Origin: Pochonia chlamydosporia 170
Lineage: Eukaryota; Ascomycota; Sordariomycetes; Hypocreales; Clavicipitaceae
Length of the DNA stretch: 64,000 bases
Assembly (NCBI RefSeq): GCF_001653235.2
Contig: NC_035790.1
Location: forward strand, 7,254,001 to 7,318,000
Direction of reading: 5' to 3'
Made by a program: the position numbers and the translations under genes. The notes under the pieces were generated by a model that did not search any database, was not told where the DNA came from, and saw only the letters and a list, made by a program, of their open reading frames with translations. This document shows positions 33,766 to 44,781 of the stretch, piece by piece. The stretch's first letter is position 1. Each line of letters opens with the position of its first letter.

Positions 33766-35943
33766 TCACATCCGGGCCAATGTGCAGAGCTCCAGCTGCA
33801 CGTGCCGGGTGGATCGAGGTTTGAAGACTTCTCTTTCCAGAAGAAGAGCATTCGTGGGGCATGCCTCGAGAAATTCGGCGTGTCGATCCAGAAGCTCGTC
33901 AAGGTCTATGTCCCGCTGCACGTCTTGAAAGTAGAACTGATACGGACTCTGGTTGCCATTTGTCAAGAAGGCTCTGCGCAACATGAAGCAGCTATCCGCG
34001 AACCTCCCTCGGCACGAGAAATCTCCGTATGCTAACAAACGGAGAGACGCAACTCCATTAGGCCCGAAAGCCCAATCCGCAAATTGGCGAAGGTCATCAG
34101 ACAAGATTGTCGTGACCAGGATGTTCTGGTTGTTAGCCACGACTGATTGCCGAGCCACCCACCCTAGCATACCATCTTCGCAAATCTCTTGCCGTCCCAG
34201 GCCCGAGCAGTCCCCAAACAAGGTAACATCGTCTAAATGGATCTGGTGGAAGACCGAAGATCCAAATTTCCTAATGTCTGGCCCTGACTGCCTAATATGA
34301 AGGACCTGTAAACTGTCATTGAGAGACAAGGGCTCTATAACCTCTTTCTAAATCCAAATTAGATACTGCACACTCGACGTGACCAAGGCTAAGAAGAGCA
34401 AATACCAATCGGCGGGGATGACACGCCAGCCCGATACATTCGAGAGTCAGCTCACTCAGTGGGTTTGGGGACTGCTCAGTGAACCAGGCATCATCTTCAA
34501 ACTTCATTTCTTCGTCAGAATCTTCGTCGACGCTCAAGTGAGCCAGAAACGAGTCACTCAACAGCGCCATATCATTGAGGTCCATTTCCTCTTCAAATAG
34601 CTCAGACTCATCGTCAAGATTCACGCTTCTGGCGTGGTAAATGAACCGTCGGAGAGTTGCCTTGTGTCGCACCGCCGTTCTCCACAAGGCCTTTGTATCC
34701 GTCGGACTGGGCAGGGAGAGATAAAGGCTCTCTAACCCACTAATGCTTTCCAAAAAGTTTCGCAAAATCTCTTCTTCCTCATTCTCGGCTATACCCAGCA
34801 ATCCGACTGGCTGATATATCTCTAGTGACGTTATATTAAGAGCACAGTTTGGTTCTATCAACTGTTGCAGAAACAGCTCCCAGCCAGGGCATCGGCGAAT
34901 AGTAACGGACCGCAGAGATGCAGCATTCACAGCATATGCAACTCCACATGAGTGCGATGTTAGATCAAGACCAGACAGCGACAGTTTTTCCATGGCTGGA
35001 AATCGGAGTTCAGTTGACTGAGGGCGTACTCTCAATACGAATCTGAAGAAATCTGTAATATCATCATCCATATCATCCCAGTGTTCCTTGACTAACTCCC
35101 AGTCGATGAAATCGAGCTGCAGGGCTTCCAAATGGTGCGCATTCTGCTGCAGTGCCAGGCCAAGTGCGATGAAGTCAGAATATGTCCGTAATCCTGTCCA
35201 AGAAATTCCTTTAAAGATTTCAGCTCCTGGAGGGCGAGCGCTGGGCTCTGGGAATTGAACGCACAGTTGGCGTCTGTCACGAGGCGGAGATGCTGAATGC
35301 GATTCTGATGGGTTAGGACATAGCCACGTTGTCCGAGAAGCTGTTGAGGGACGCATACGCCCATGTCCCAGCTGCCATCGCTGTCAGTTACAATCGGCCA
35401 TGCGGCCACGCCATGACGTACGTGAATTTCTGAAGTCTTCCATCTTGGAGCTTCTGCAAAATGCGACTCCTAAGCAGCTGCAGCGAAGAGCGATCTTGTC
35501 CGTTATCATCGTGGTCCATTGTCATATGCACCTCCTCATCGTCAACGTCATCGTGCACGCAGCGGAGCCTTAATCTTTCAGAAAACGGGGCTGATATCCG
35601 TAGGTTGGTTACACGTGCCAGGAGGTCGCTCGATCGTTCGGCAGCTCGAAGTAATCCTTCCACCTCCACCTCATCCAAATAATGCTCGTCGGGAGCTCGC
35701 AGGAGGACTTCATGTGTACCATAAAGATGCGCCGCTGCTAGAACATAAAGAGCCTTCGAGGCCTCACACAAGCTTTTGAGATCACGCTTGTCTCCGGTCC
35801 GCTTTGCTTAGCTGTCATCCGTAGATGGACCAATGACAGGTAAAGGGATTACATACATGTTCAATAATGCACGACAGGATGTCTGTCGGCAAGTTCAAAA
35901 GCATCTTATCCGGGTAAGATTGACTAAGCTGGCCTTGTTGCAT
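33766..35943 (-). pseudogene. F-box/LRR-type protein, frameshifted
   Basis: The N-terminal exon has the F-box start MLLNLPTDILSCIIEHV (ATG 35904, or 35943 further upstream). After an intron come KSLCEASKALYVLAAAHLYG and long leucine-rich stretches (LQLDFIDWELVKEHWD, ALNITSLEIYQ), ending with FADWAFGPNGVASLRLLAYGDFS and LEACPTNALLLE, landmarks of a large Hypocrealean F-box family. Two single-base breaks are needed, near 35395 and 35215. The step at about 34340 is an ordinary intron (GTATTT donor, TTTAG end). F-box proteins are substrate adaptors of SCF ubiquitin ligases. About 640 residues if repaired in thought. Confidence 0.7.
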
Positions 35944-36362
35944 AACTTGCTTACATTCAAACTGGGTATTTTGGTGTAAGCTTAGCCGCTCTGCGAGGGG
36001 CAGATGCCTAGACTTATATACCAACAGAGCGGAGCCCCATGTACGTTTTTGTCATGTGACTTTTGTGAGGTCATGCTGGAAGTTTATGAATTATGTCCAT
36101 ACCTTCGATCTGGAAGATTCCTCTTTCTTGTTCCTGAGCACATAATGCGACGATACAACTGTACGGCAGCCTTGATGGCCGTTGTCGCTTATGCGATGGG
36201 TCACTATGTCCTGAACCAGGCTACAAATGGTCCACTAGGAATGGCTTCCATGAAGGACGCTAACCCACTCTAGCTGCTCTGGGACAACGATCTCTATTCA
36301 TCAGAGAGTAGCACGGGGTACTTTGTAGGGTCTACTTGTGGGTTTTCGGTAAGTTGGTTCCA
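35944..36362. other. No gene recognised
   Basis: Upstream region of the F-box pseudogene. One plus frame (36004-36273) has no motif. Confidence 0.35.
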
Positions 36363-37170
36363 TTATTGTTTTTGAGACTTTTCTGTATTGCCTTCCCAAA
36401 GTGCAAGCCCTATTAGCTCTTTCACATGGTCCGTCCTCCAAGGAAGCGCCAGCAGGGCATACTGCCATAGTTAGCCTGCGTGGGCCTACTCTGCCTGTAG
36501 ATTGCACTTACTTTCACGACATCGGACATGGAGGTTGCATACGGTAGTTTTCTCAAAAATTTCATCGCATCAGAATCCTCTGGCCATTTGGTCTCGTCTT
36601 CTACCATATTTGGGTGTAGTTTCCATGGGAACGTGACATGCTGTGTGAATGCTAGCAGCTGCGGAGCATGGTGGCATGGCTCACACCAAGGTAGCACACC
36701 TAGCAGCAGATTAGTGAGTTCCGCAAGGAGTGGTGGGGGAGACCTACGGATCTTCACACTGCCGTTCAAATCAGCCAGAACACTTGTTAATCATCGTGTT
36801 TTGCAGTTCGGCATTCACAAGGAAAGCTAAACCATGGCATACCTATTATCAGTTAACAACAATTACCACCACCGATGGTAGACCAAGTACCCACCTGCCC
36901 TACAATGGCCGCCAGCCTCAGCTCATTACCTTAACGTGTCTGTGTGCCTGGTCACACAAGTTGATTAAAACAACAGACATGAATTCGAAAGTAACAGATG
37001 CCCTGTGTACGTCGTTTATATCGCGGAATATGCCTAGTACATTTACTGAATTATGATGGCGAAGCCGCCGCACCAAGTTCAACCTATTCTCGACATCCGG
37101 CCCGGAAAATTCTTGTACGCATACCACCCCTTGGTAGCCTAATTCCTTACATATACTTCCGTAACTATCT
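36363..37170 (-). pseudogene. Pseudokinase of the DUF3723-associated family, decayed copy D
   Basis: The N-lobe reads GVVCVQEFSGPDVENR, RLRHHNSVNVLGIFR and hinge VTFEFM, matching VVIIKTFTG and VVFEFM of the intact gene at 40187-41267. Next come LRLAAIVGQ at the exon end, CHGLAFLVN, VLADLNGSVKI (catalytic-loop region), KWPEDSDAMKFLRKL, and a last exon of exactly 99 nt (36363-36461), the same length as in the intact gene. The ATP-binding lysine is replaced by Gln. Two frame breaks are visible, near 36785 and 36925. No DUF3723 remnant lies beside it. Confidence 0.6.
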
Positions 37171-38353
37171 CATGGTTGTAGCCACACCCAATTGGTTGGT
37201 AGCCATGCACTTGCTGCTCATTGAAGTTGTGAGAGTCGTCGGCGTTGCTTATGTCGACCATATTGTCTTAGCAACAGATCAGGAACATATTATTATAATA
37301 AAAGCAAGGGGAAAGTACGTTTTAAAGGTCTGCAACAAGATCGGCTCTGGCCTCCTCATCAGCCTGTTCTGGCTTCAGCAACTCTGTTCCAGCAGCAACA
37401 GCGGGACGCGGCGAAAAATGAACATCCCTTTGTGAAATTGAATCGAGCTCGTTCTGGCTGAGCCCAAGTTTCTGCAAACGAAGCAGTTTCCGGCATTAAG
37501 TATTGTTCCACTAATTGACGACACAACCAGCTCGTAGAATTCATTTGTCGATCTAAAAGAGACCACGGCAAATTCACGTTGTGATGTAAAGCACTTTCTG
37601 GCTGAACCAAGCGCTTGCGCAGTACCTCTCGTATTCCACCCGCATTTACTGTACGTGTCTAACTTCGCAGAAGGTAGTCTATTTCTGCTGTGGTACAGTA
37701 ATTACGCAACATTAGCTTCCAGCATTAATAAATATGAGAAGTGACAGGTCCAGAAACATCGATGAAATCGGACGAGATTGAGAATTATATTAATCTAGCA
37801 ATGTTTAGGTTGAATGCTGAATGGTAGGCTCCGACTGGAGCGGCGCTCCCCTTTAGCCTTCCGGCGCGCCAAGTATACACGGATTTTGTTGCAGGATTCC
37901 CTATGTCAAGATGTCCCGAGGCCGCCTTCACAACCCTTCTCCGATCCACATTGAGTGCCGATGAGCCTCATCGCCACATGGTGGGAAAATAGAATATGAA
38001 CGGGTAAAACATTTTGTAGTGGCAATAGATTTCTTTTTATCGTGTATACATTTAATATTTCCGGTTTCCCCAATTTGCTGGTGACTTGTCCTTTCTAAGT
38101 AAACTCAGTCGATGGACGCCGAAGTAGTCAAATGGTGCGGCTCCAGTGGCAACCTGACACAGCGGCTAAATTTGGCCGTACCTGTCGAAAAAGTCGATCT
38201 CGAAATATTCATGTGGATCGACATGGGTTGGTACTGTATGTATTGGGACTTCCACCAAAAGAAATTGATGTGGGCTGCCTTAAACACTGCCTTCTCCGTA
38301 TATAGAGTGTCAGGCTGCCGGCCTTTTTATTTCAAACTTCCTTCTTGTCAATC
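37171..38353. other. Unassigned region upstream of the ferric reductase
   Basis: A minus frame at 37359-37610 and an overlapping one (KLGLSQNELDSIS, then LLKPEQADEEARADLVADL) look weakly coding, but no family or start is evident. 37650-38340 is A/T-rich and likely contains the promoter of the ferric reductase at 38354. Confidence 0.3.
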
Positions 38354-40101
38354 ATGGCAATAATGGAAACTACACTGATTTACTCTATTGGATTCGGTGC
38401 TCTCTTTCTCCTGCTTATTCTTCGTCTCCCCATCTACCACTTTACCAAGGCTGCCTGCCCGCTAATTTTGGAGCTAGGGGACTTTCCACCAATTCATGCA
38501 TTTGTTAAATTTATACACAGATTGACATCTGAACATCTCATCTATCCAACTATTTTACGCCGAGGCAAGTACATCGGCCGCTGGAGCCGCAGCGATACCT
38601 TATTGCTGCTGGTTTACTTCGCCATCAACATATCATGTATCTTGGTTCCTCTGCCCGATATTGATCAGGTTTGCCGTCGATCGGGAACACTTTCGGTCGT
38701 CAACTTACTCCTCGTTTTTGCTGCACCGCATTTGAGCTTTCTTGCTGACCTGCTTGGGCTATCGTTACACTCATGTCGACGTTTTCATGCATCTGCAGGA
38801 AGTGCGGCCTTCTTGCTTGCAGTTTGTCATGCTATTTTTGCGGCAGTTGCTCAGAAAAAACTTGATTTGGAAAAACCGCGCGATTTATTCGCGTTGATAG
38901 TACGACGTCGCGATTCTAAACCTACTAGATACTAATATTGATGCTACCAGGCGATCGTGTCACTTTGCGCCCAGCTAATTCCCTTGGCACTGCGGCAGTT
39001 CAATTACGAAATTGCTCTGCGAACTCATCAGCTCCTTGCCTTTGTATTTGCATACGCCATTTGGCGTCATATACCACCTGAAGGTTTCTTCCCGCGAATT
39101 TACCTATACATAGGAGCAGGCTTATTTCTCGTAACGTGTGTCACCTTGTCGCTGCTTGCCTTTTATCGCAACAATCTAGGTCTCTCTCGAGCTCGCATAT
39201 CGTATGATCTTCACACGATCAAGGTGCGCGTACACCTTCGTAAGCCGTTAAAGGTGGAAGCTGGACAGTACATAAATCTTTGGGTGCCTGGGGCTAGTCT
39301 ATGGTCCTTTGCACAAACGCATCCATTTGCAGTGACGTCTTGGTCCAACGAGCCCCAAGACCATCTGGATTTGTTCATCGAACCTGGTGGAGGGTTCACT
39401 AAGGACCTGTTCGGTCTGTCGGATTATGGCCCAACAACCAGTATTGTCTTCTTCAGTGGTCCCCACGGCAAGCAGTTGCCAATTCATGAATACGAAAACA
39501 TCGTTATGATGGCCACTGGGTTCGGCATTGCTGCTCACTTGCCCTATCTTCGGAAGCTTATTCATGACCACCACAGTCACAAGTCACCAATTCGACGGAT
39601 CCACCTCGTTTGGCAAATGAAACAACTTGGTAAGACAGGTTTTAAATTATTTGATGTTTGCTGATATATTGCAGACGTTGGTATTGCTGCCGAGCAACTA
39701 CTAAACGAAGCTTTGGCGGAGGATAAACTGGATGGAGACTATGTGTGTTCCCCAAATTGCCTGAATGTATGCATGTGTTCTAACAACATCTCACAGATCC
39801 TCCGCATCTCACTGTATTCAGAGTCGGAAGACATTTGTGAGACACCTTTTGGCAGCAGAGCCACTGTATATCGTGGTAAAATACCTCTGAGAACCGTTTT
39901 TCAGACAGAAATTGCGGAGTGGCGCCCAAAGAGTCGAACCGTGATATCGGGTAAGACAACAAGGCCTTTTATCGTGAAACACTCCTTAACACAATTACAG
40001 TATCTGCCGATGGTGCTTTCCGTGACGACATGGTAGCCCTCCTGCGAGAATTCCCACATAGCAATATAAATTTGGCTCATACGGAATATCAACCCTTGTA
40101 G
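38354..40101 (+). CDS. Ferric reductase transmembrane component (FRE/NOX family), intact copy B
   Basis: Five exons (38354-38899, 38951-39629, 39675-39742, 39797-39950, 40001-40101) join in phase to 515 residues. The transmembrane ferric reductase domain holds two histidine pairs with 13-residue spacing (RRFHASAG..CHAIF and THQLLAF..WRHI) that bind two haems. The cytoplasmic half has the FAD-binding motif HPFAVTSWS and the NAD(P)H motif MMATGFGIAAHLPYL. Electrons pass from NADPH through FAD and haem to ferric chelates outside the cell, aiding iron uptake; the superfamily also includes NADPH oxidases. At 515 residues it is shorter than classical Fre proteins (about 700). It is tail to tail with the pseudokinase, 85 bp apart. 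Ferric reductases are frequent Starship cargo. Confidence 0.92.
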
Positions 40102-40186
40102 AGTTGTCTTAGATTCTAAAATACGACAACCTATTTATCTAGATATAAACCAAATAAAGTTCCATGGTGGAAATTTTTCATCTTCT

Positions 40187-41267
40187 TTAACAATGAAGTT
40201 TGTATCCACGACAAGCCCAGATATGCACCAGAGATGTCATACCAACAAGGCAACTTCTGTGCCAGGGAAGTTGTAGCAGTGGATGCTTGAACAGTTAGCC
40301 CCTGTTTTACTTAGAGTCTTGGCGCCCATACCTTTCTGAGAGAATCCACGCTCAATTCCCGCTCCATCTCGGCGAGGAACTTCAGTCCGATCGGGCATTG
40401 CTTTGATCTGTCTGGCCCATCAAGTCCGTCTTCCTCGACATAGCCTTGTATCAGCTGCAAAGTTATCGAGCGCAGACTCTGTACGTGCCTTCTACGGGCC
40501 GGACCGCCCTGGATGTGATCTTGCGCCCCTGCTTCGATTAGTGGAGTGTACTTCTATGTCCGCTTCATGACCTACACAGTTTCACGTTACCAGCAGTATC
40601 GACTAGTATATTGGAACATGTCAGTCGGGTGTGTTCGAGGCAATTTTTATCCAAATACATCAACCCATCGACAATCTATCATACTTTTAGTAGAGGTTTT
40701 CACTGGACTAAAAGAGTTGTTACGAACCGGTCCCAAAATGGATGCCAACCGTAGGTCGTCTATGAGCGGGTTCCCAGCGATCTCCGACAGTGAGAGTGGC
40801 ATAAACTCAAAAACAACGGAAATTTCACTCCCCACAGGAAAGATGTTTCTTATAGAAACGAAATTCTTATGCTTGATTCTTTTTATATCCTGAATATTAT
40901 CATGAGTTGCAGAACCAGTGAATGTTTTAATAATGACAACAGGATTTTGGTCAGGGTTGGGGTCCTTCTTTTGACGTTTCTGCTCAGCCACGGGAAAGTA
41001 ATCACTCGCCCCAAACTGAAGACTATATAGTTTGGTGTAGCTGGCCCAAAGAGGTTTAGGGCCCATCGATTCGGATCTGGTGGCTTTGCTAAGAGGTGGC
41101 TCGTCTTGCTGCGGAATTGACGGGAGACTAGGGTTATACTTCTTCAAATGATCAGGTTCCGGCGTTTCCTTAGATAACCCGGCGTTACTCTTCGTGTCGA
41201 GGTGGTGAGTTTTCGACTTTGATGTCAAACTGGCTAGATCAATTCGCGAATCTCTTCCAGAAGCCAT
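40187..41267 (-). CDS. Kinase-fold protein lacking catalytic residues (pseudokinase), intact copy B
   Basis: Four exons (40728-41267, 40576-40675, 40332-40528, 40187-40285) join in phase to 311 residues. Residues 1-75 are low complexity. The N-lobe spans about 76-180 and keeps the lysine of VVIIKTF (K114), HKNFVSI and the hinge VVFEFM. In the second exon the catalytic loop is EHTRLTCSNILV (residues 194-205): Arg197 stands where the HRD aspartate should be, Thr199 replaces the usual Lys, Asn202 is kept. The DFG triad is replaced around KLWAQD. The C-lobe has RSITLQLIQGYVEEDG and KFLAEMERELSVDSL, and the last exon starts HPLLQLPW (compare HPFL in kinases). Divergent from the DUF3723 gene, 267 bp between start codons. 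Introns and frame are intact although shadow frames hide the gene. Confidence 0.8.
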
Positions 41268-41534
41268 TGATGCGTTTTTGCGATGTCTTTATCTCTGGAT
41301 GATTGTTGGTACTAATACGTGAAAGGCTTCATCATTTGGAGGGGTGACGCTTTTTTATAGACGAATATGGCTCAGTGTTGGGTTGTGAGGTTTTGGTATT
41401 GGACAATATACGAAGGCCAAAACTGGCTCCACGAGCAACGTATAAAGTCATTCCCCCCCCCCCCGGGCCGCTTTTTTCCTTTTGCCTCTCTCCTGTAGGT
41501 GAGCATCTGTGAAAATAGAAAATTCCACAGCAAA
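41268..41534. promoter_or_regulatory. Shared divergent promoter of pseudokinase and DUF3723, intact locus
   Basis: This 267-bp spacer between the two start codons must contain both promoters. It has a 12-C run at 41453-41464, a pyrimidine-rich stretch (CTTTTTTCCTTTTGCC) shortly before the DUF3723 start, and A/T-rich patches near the kinase start. Length is similar to the 218-222 bp spacers in the other two loci, but the sequence has diverged. Confidence 0.5.
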
Positions 41535-44500
41535 ATGCGTAACACTGGCCTTGGAGTTGTATCACGCCGCATTAGAGCTGAAAAGGCACTTAAACATCTC
41601 GGAACAGCCCGGATTGAAGTAGATACTCTGTGCTTTCCAGACTCCGACGGGCCAAACATCGAAAATGTGAAGCGGCTGAGTAGCCTTTTTCGACTGCAGC
41701 GTGACCTGGACCCTGGGGAGCTGCAAAACCGGATACCTGCCGTAATTGATGAGAACGATCTGCGTGAAGCTCTATCCGCCTCGGGGCTGTCCCAAGACAG
41801 CCTCCTGTCAAATGGTCGGGATTACCCAACGCTTCATTTCCGTCGGAATTTTCGATTGAACTGTCTCCGAGGCGAAGATCGTGTTGAGGCTGTTAAGCAA
41901 GTCTTTAGATCATCCGATGTACGTTGGGTCGTCGATCTATTTGCTGCAGGTCTGAAAGCTTCATAATATTACCGGAATATGTTGGAGAGAGAATACTAAC
42001 GCAAGCCAGACATAAGCAATGAGGCGAAACGAGACATAGTGGAAGAATATGCGAGCGAAAGAAAATTAGACGACGGAGAGGTCTATTATAAGATACGCGA
42101 ATATCAAGGAATATTTGGACAGGAACAGCCACACTTTGAGCAGCGATGGTTGGCGCGCCTTGCTACCTTGCCTGACTCAAAGACGAAGAAGGATTGCTTC
42201 GACCAACTTACCGGCCACCCCAAGTTCTCACGAGCATTTGATGCATTTCATCCCATACCTGCGCTCTACTGCGGACTGAGACTGAGCGTGGTCAGCAAAA
42301 TGATATCCATGAGATGCCATGAAGTAAGCTATGAATGGTCTTGAATGATGAGGTGGGGATGCTAATTTACAGGAACTCGTTGCTTATTTGAGACATATCA
42401 AAAACTTTTGGTATGATGATATATTTGACGGAAATGAAGCAGCAATGAAAAGACTCGACAAACAGTCAGTTCTGGCACTGGAACTCAAGGCCCCTGGTGC
42501 GTGCCAGAAAGATGCTCGGGGTTTGTATGGCCGGGTCCACGGCGGCGAAATCCTGAGCGCATTTAGCCAGGCAGAAAGGGAACTGATCTGGTCAAAGATA
42601 TGTTCCGCCACTACCGAGCGCCTGATCCCATCCCTCCGTGGATTCTTCAACGACATCAACTATATCAAACTTGCGGCTGATTGCATGAAGAGGTTGGTAA
42701 GTCTGAATAGCGACAAAACCATCCGAATGGAGCTGGAGGCTGCATATTCGGAGGCAGATCAAATTGGCGGCGGATTCCTGGTCCAAGTTTCTGGCCAATC
42801 TACAAAGTTGGTCCGTGGAAGCGGCTCAGAGCATTTTGACGTATTGTACAGGCAATTGTGGCTTTATGCGCTGCGCGAACATCCAGCTATGCCAGCCGAG
42901 GTCAATGCGAAGAAGTCAGGTGGGAAAACCACGCAGGTTGATGAGGACGTATTGTTTCGATTTGCGCATTTCGCACGCAAGCTTGGCTTCAAGACCGACG
43001 AGATTAAGGCGCTGCTACAAAGCAATCCGGATCGGGCGATCGCTCGCCGACTGCTAACAACTGCGCGCAAACCCGAGGAGTTCGATTATGAAGACATGGA
43101 ATCGTGCATCACAGCAGTTGCGGAAGTAATAGCAAGCGCGCAACCTATCGCAAATGATAAAACCGAGGAATGTTATATAGTTGAAGACCATGGCAAACCT
43201 CCGGAACGAAGTGGTCAGCCAATGAAAAACGATTTGGCCCGAGACAAGGAGTTCATGTATTTAGATGTGTTCCATGGTGCATTTCCAAGACAAAACCCGA
43301 ATCTGTCATCACTATTCGTTCAACGATCTATGTACTTTGCATTATTTGGCAAAGACATCAGCCTCTCTGTCGACGACGTTAACGCGGCGCCCGAAGTACC
43401 GAAAGCTGCGTACGGAGGCCTGGCGTTTGAACACCGCACAAATCCCCGTCTAATACGACTGAGCGCAGAACAACGTGCAGTCGAGGAAGGGTACGAAAGA
43501 CAACTGGAGGATCTGAGAGGCAGGGTGGCGGAGACTGAGTCGCGATTGGAACTTCTCGTACAGAAGGAGCATGAACGCTTAGAGAATGTCGAGCGGCTGC
43601 AAAGCACTCTCGCAACACAGGAAAGCACCCTTGATGCAGCCAGAAGCGAGGACCGGGAACTTCGAGAGAGGCTGGAAGGTCTTCGGCAAGCAGCGGCCGA
43701 GCAAGTTATCAGACTTGAAACTCTCCAAAATGATGTACAACAGAGGCAGTCTCAAATTGGGGAGCTAGAAAAGAGGCGGACCGACCTAAGCGGAGAAATA
43801 CGGCTTAGTCTTGTCGCGACCAATCGACAAAACCCAAACTTTCAGGAAGAAGACCACGAGGCTAGATTGCTGGAGCTCTCTGAGCAGGCCATTGAGAAAC
43901 AGAACAACGTCAACCAGCTTGCAGCGCTGAACCGGGAGAAACAGCAGGAGATGCAACTCCTGGAGGAGGAAAGACAAAGACTACAGCTTTTGGTGGATAA
44001 GCTTACTGCTAAACGCAAGGAAGAAGAAGCACGAGCAGCGACAATGGCGGCAGAGGAAAGGGAACGAAATTCCGTGGTTGATAAGCTTAAGGAGAAAGAG
44101 CTGCAGCTCAGACAAACCATTGATCATCTCGATTCATGCCTGCATCGGCTCCGAACGAAGATAACTGATGCTACAGAGGATGAGAAGGAATTGCAGTCGA
44201 GGATCGAGCGCCTCACAGAGATAGAGAGGACGGCCATGGCCGCAAGTGGGCGGGAACACGACAGGGCGGAAGAGCCCGCAGTGGAGAGGCCGCAAATCAA
44301 AAACAGTACTTTGGGGACGATGGTGAGGGGAGCGCTGAACACGGATGAAGAATCATTGACAGGAGAATCCAATGATCACGCTACAGTGGTTGGGACAGAA
44401 CTTGTGCATGTACCGCAGGTGAGTGTCATCTTTGCTTCTATGCTTCGGACTAGTTAGTGCTGACGCATTGAGTAGGAACCGTTGGGGCCGGGAATGGTTC

Positions 44501-44781
44501 GTGTACAGTTCAAGCTTTTTGAGAATGGGGATTGGGCAGTGAAGGACGAGGTGACTGTGGACCCAACAGAGCCGTCCGCGGTCATGAGGCTGGCAAAAAA
44601 GTACATGCGAAAAGAATATGGGTTATTCGATAGCAATAGTAAAGCACTTGTCCCAGAGACATGTTTTCAGCGAGTCACATCTGACGGCACAAACACCATT
44701 CGTTTAATTCCGAAATGGACAGGTGATGGAAAGGCGGCCACAGAAGAGGTAGAAATTCGCAAGCGTAATAAAAACAATTAA
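41535..44781 (+). CDS. DUF3723 protein with coiled coil and small C-terminal domain, intact copy B
   Basis: Four exons (41535-41949, 42010-42323, 42373-44418, 44476-44781) join in phase to 1026 residues, with CTAAC-type branch points in the first intron. Residues about 1-590 correspond to the DUF3723 region (RWVVDLFAAD, EQRWLARLAT, FFNDINYIKL, LYRQLWLYALREHP, SLFVQRSMYFALFG). Residues about 605-865 form a long coiled coil rich in Leu, Glu, Gln and Arg. The last exon encodes a separate domain of about 100 residues (VQFKLFENGDWAVKDE, LAKKYMRKEYGLFD, CFQRVTSDGTNTIRL), with a beta-grasp-like look (inference only). No signal peptide or membrane segment. Function of DUF3723 is unknown; it is recurrent Starship cargo. 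Genes at 3845 and 50166 are decayed relatives. Confidence 0.85.

Noticed and set aside
3845..37170. RIP (repeat-induced C-to-T mutation) as main cause of pseudogenes
   Set aside because: Most breaks are small indels. Only the TAA stops in the RNase H and second bZIP genes fit CpA to TpA, and the duplicates show no obvious strand-wise C-to-T excess by eye. A RIP index would be needed to settle it.
3845..44781. Recent inverted duplication of the whole module
   Set aside because: Proteins of the two modules are strongly diverged and intervening genes do not mirror each other. Old paralogy or separate arrival fits better than a recent palindrome.
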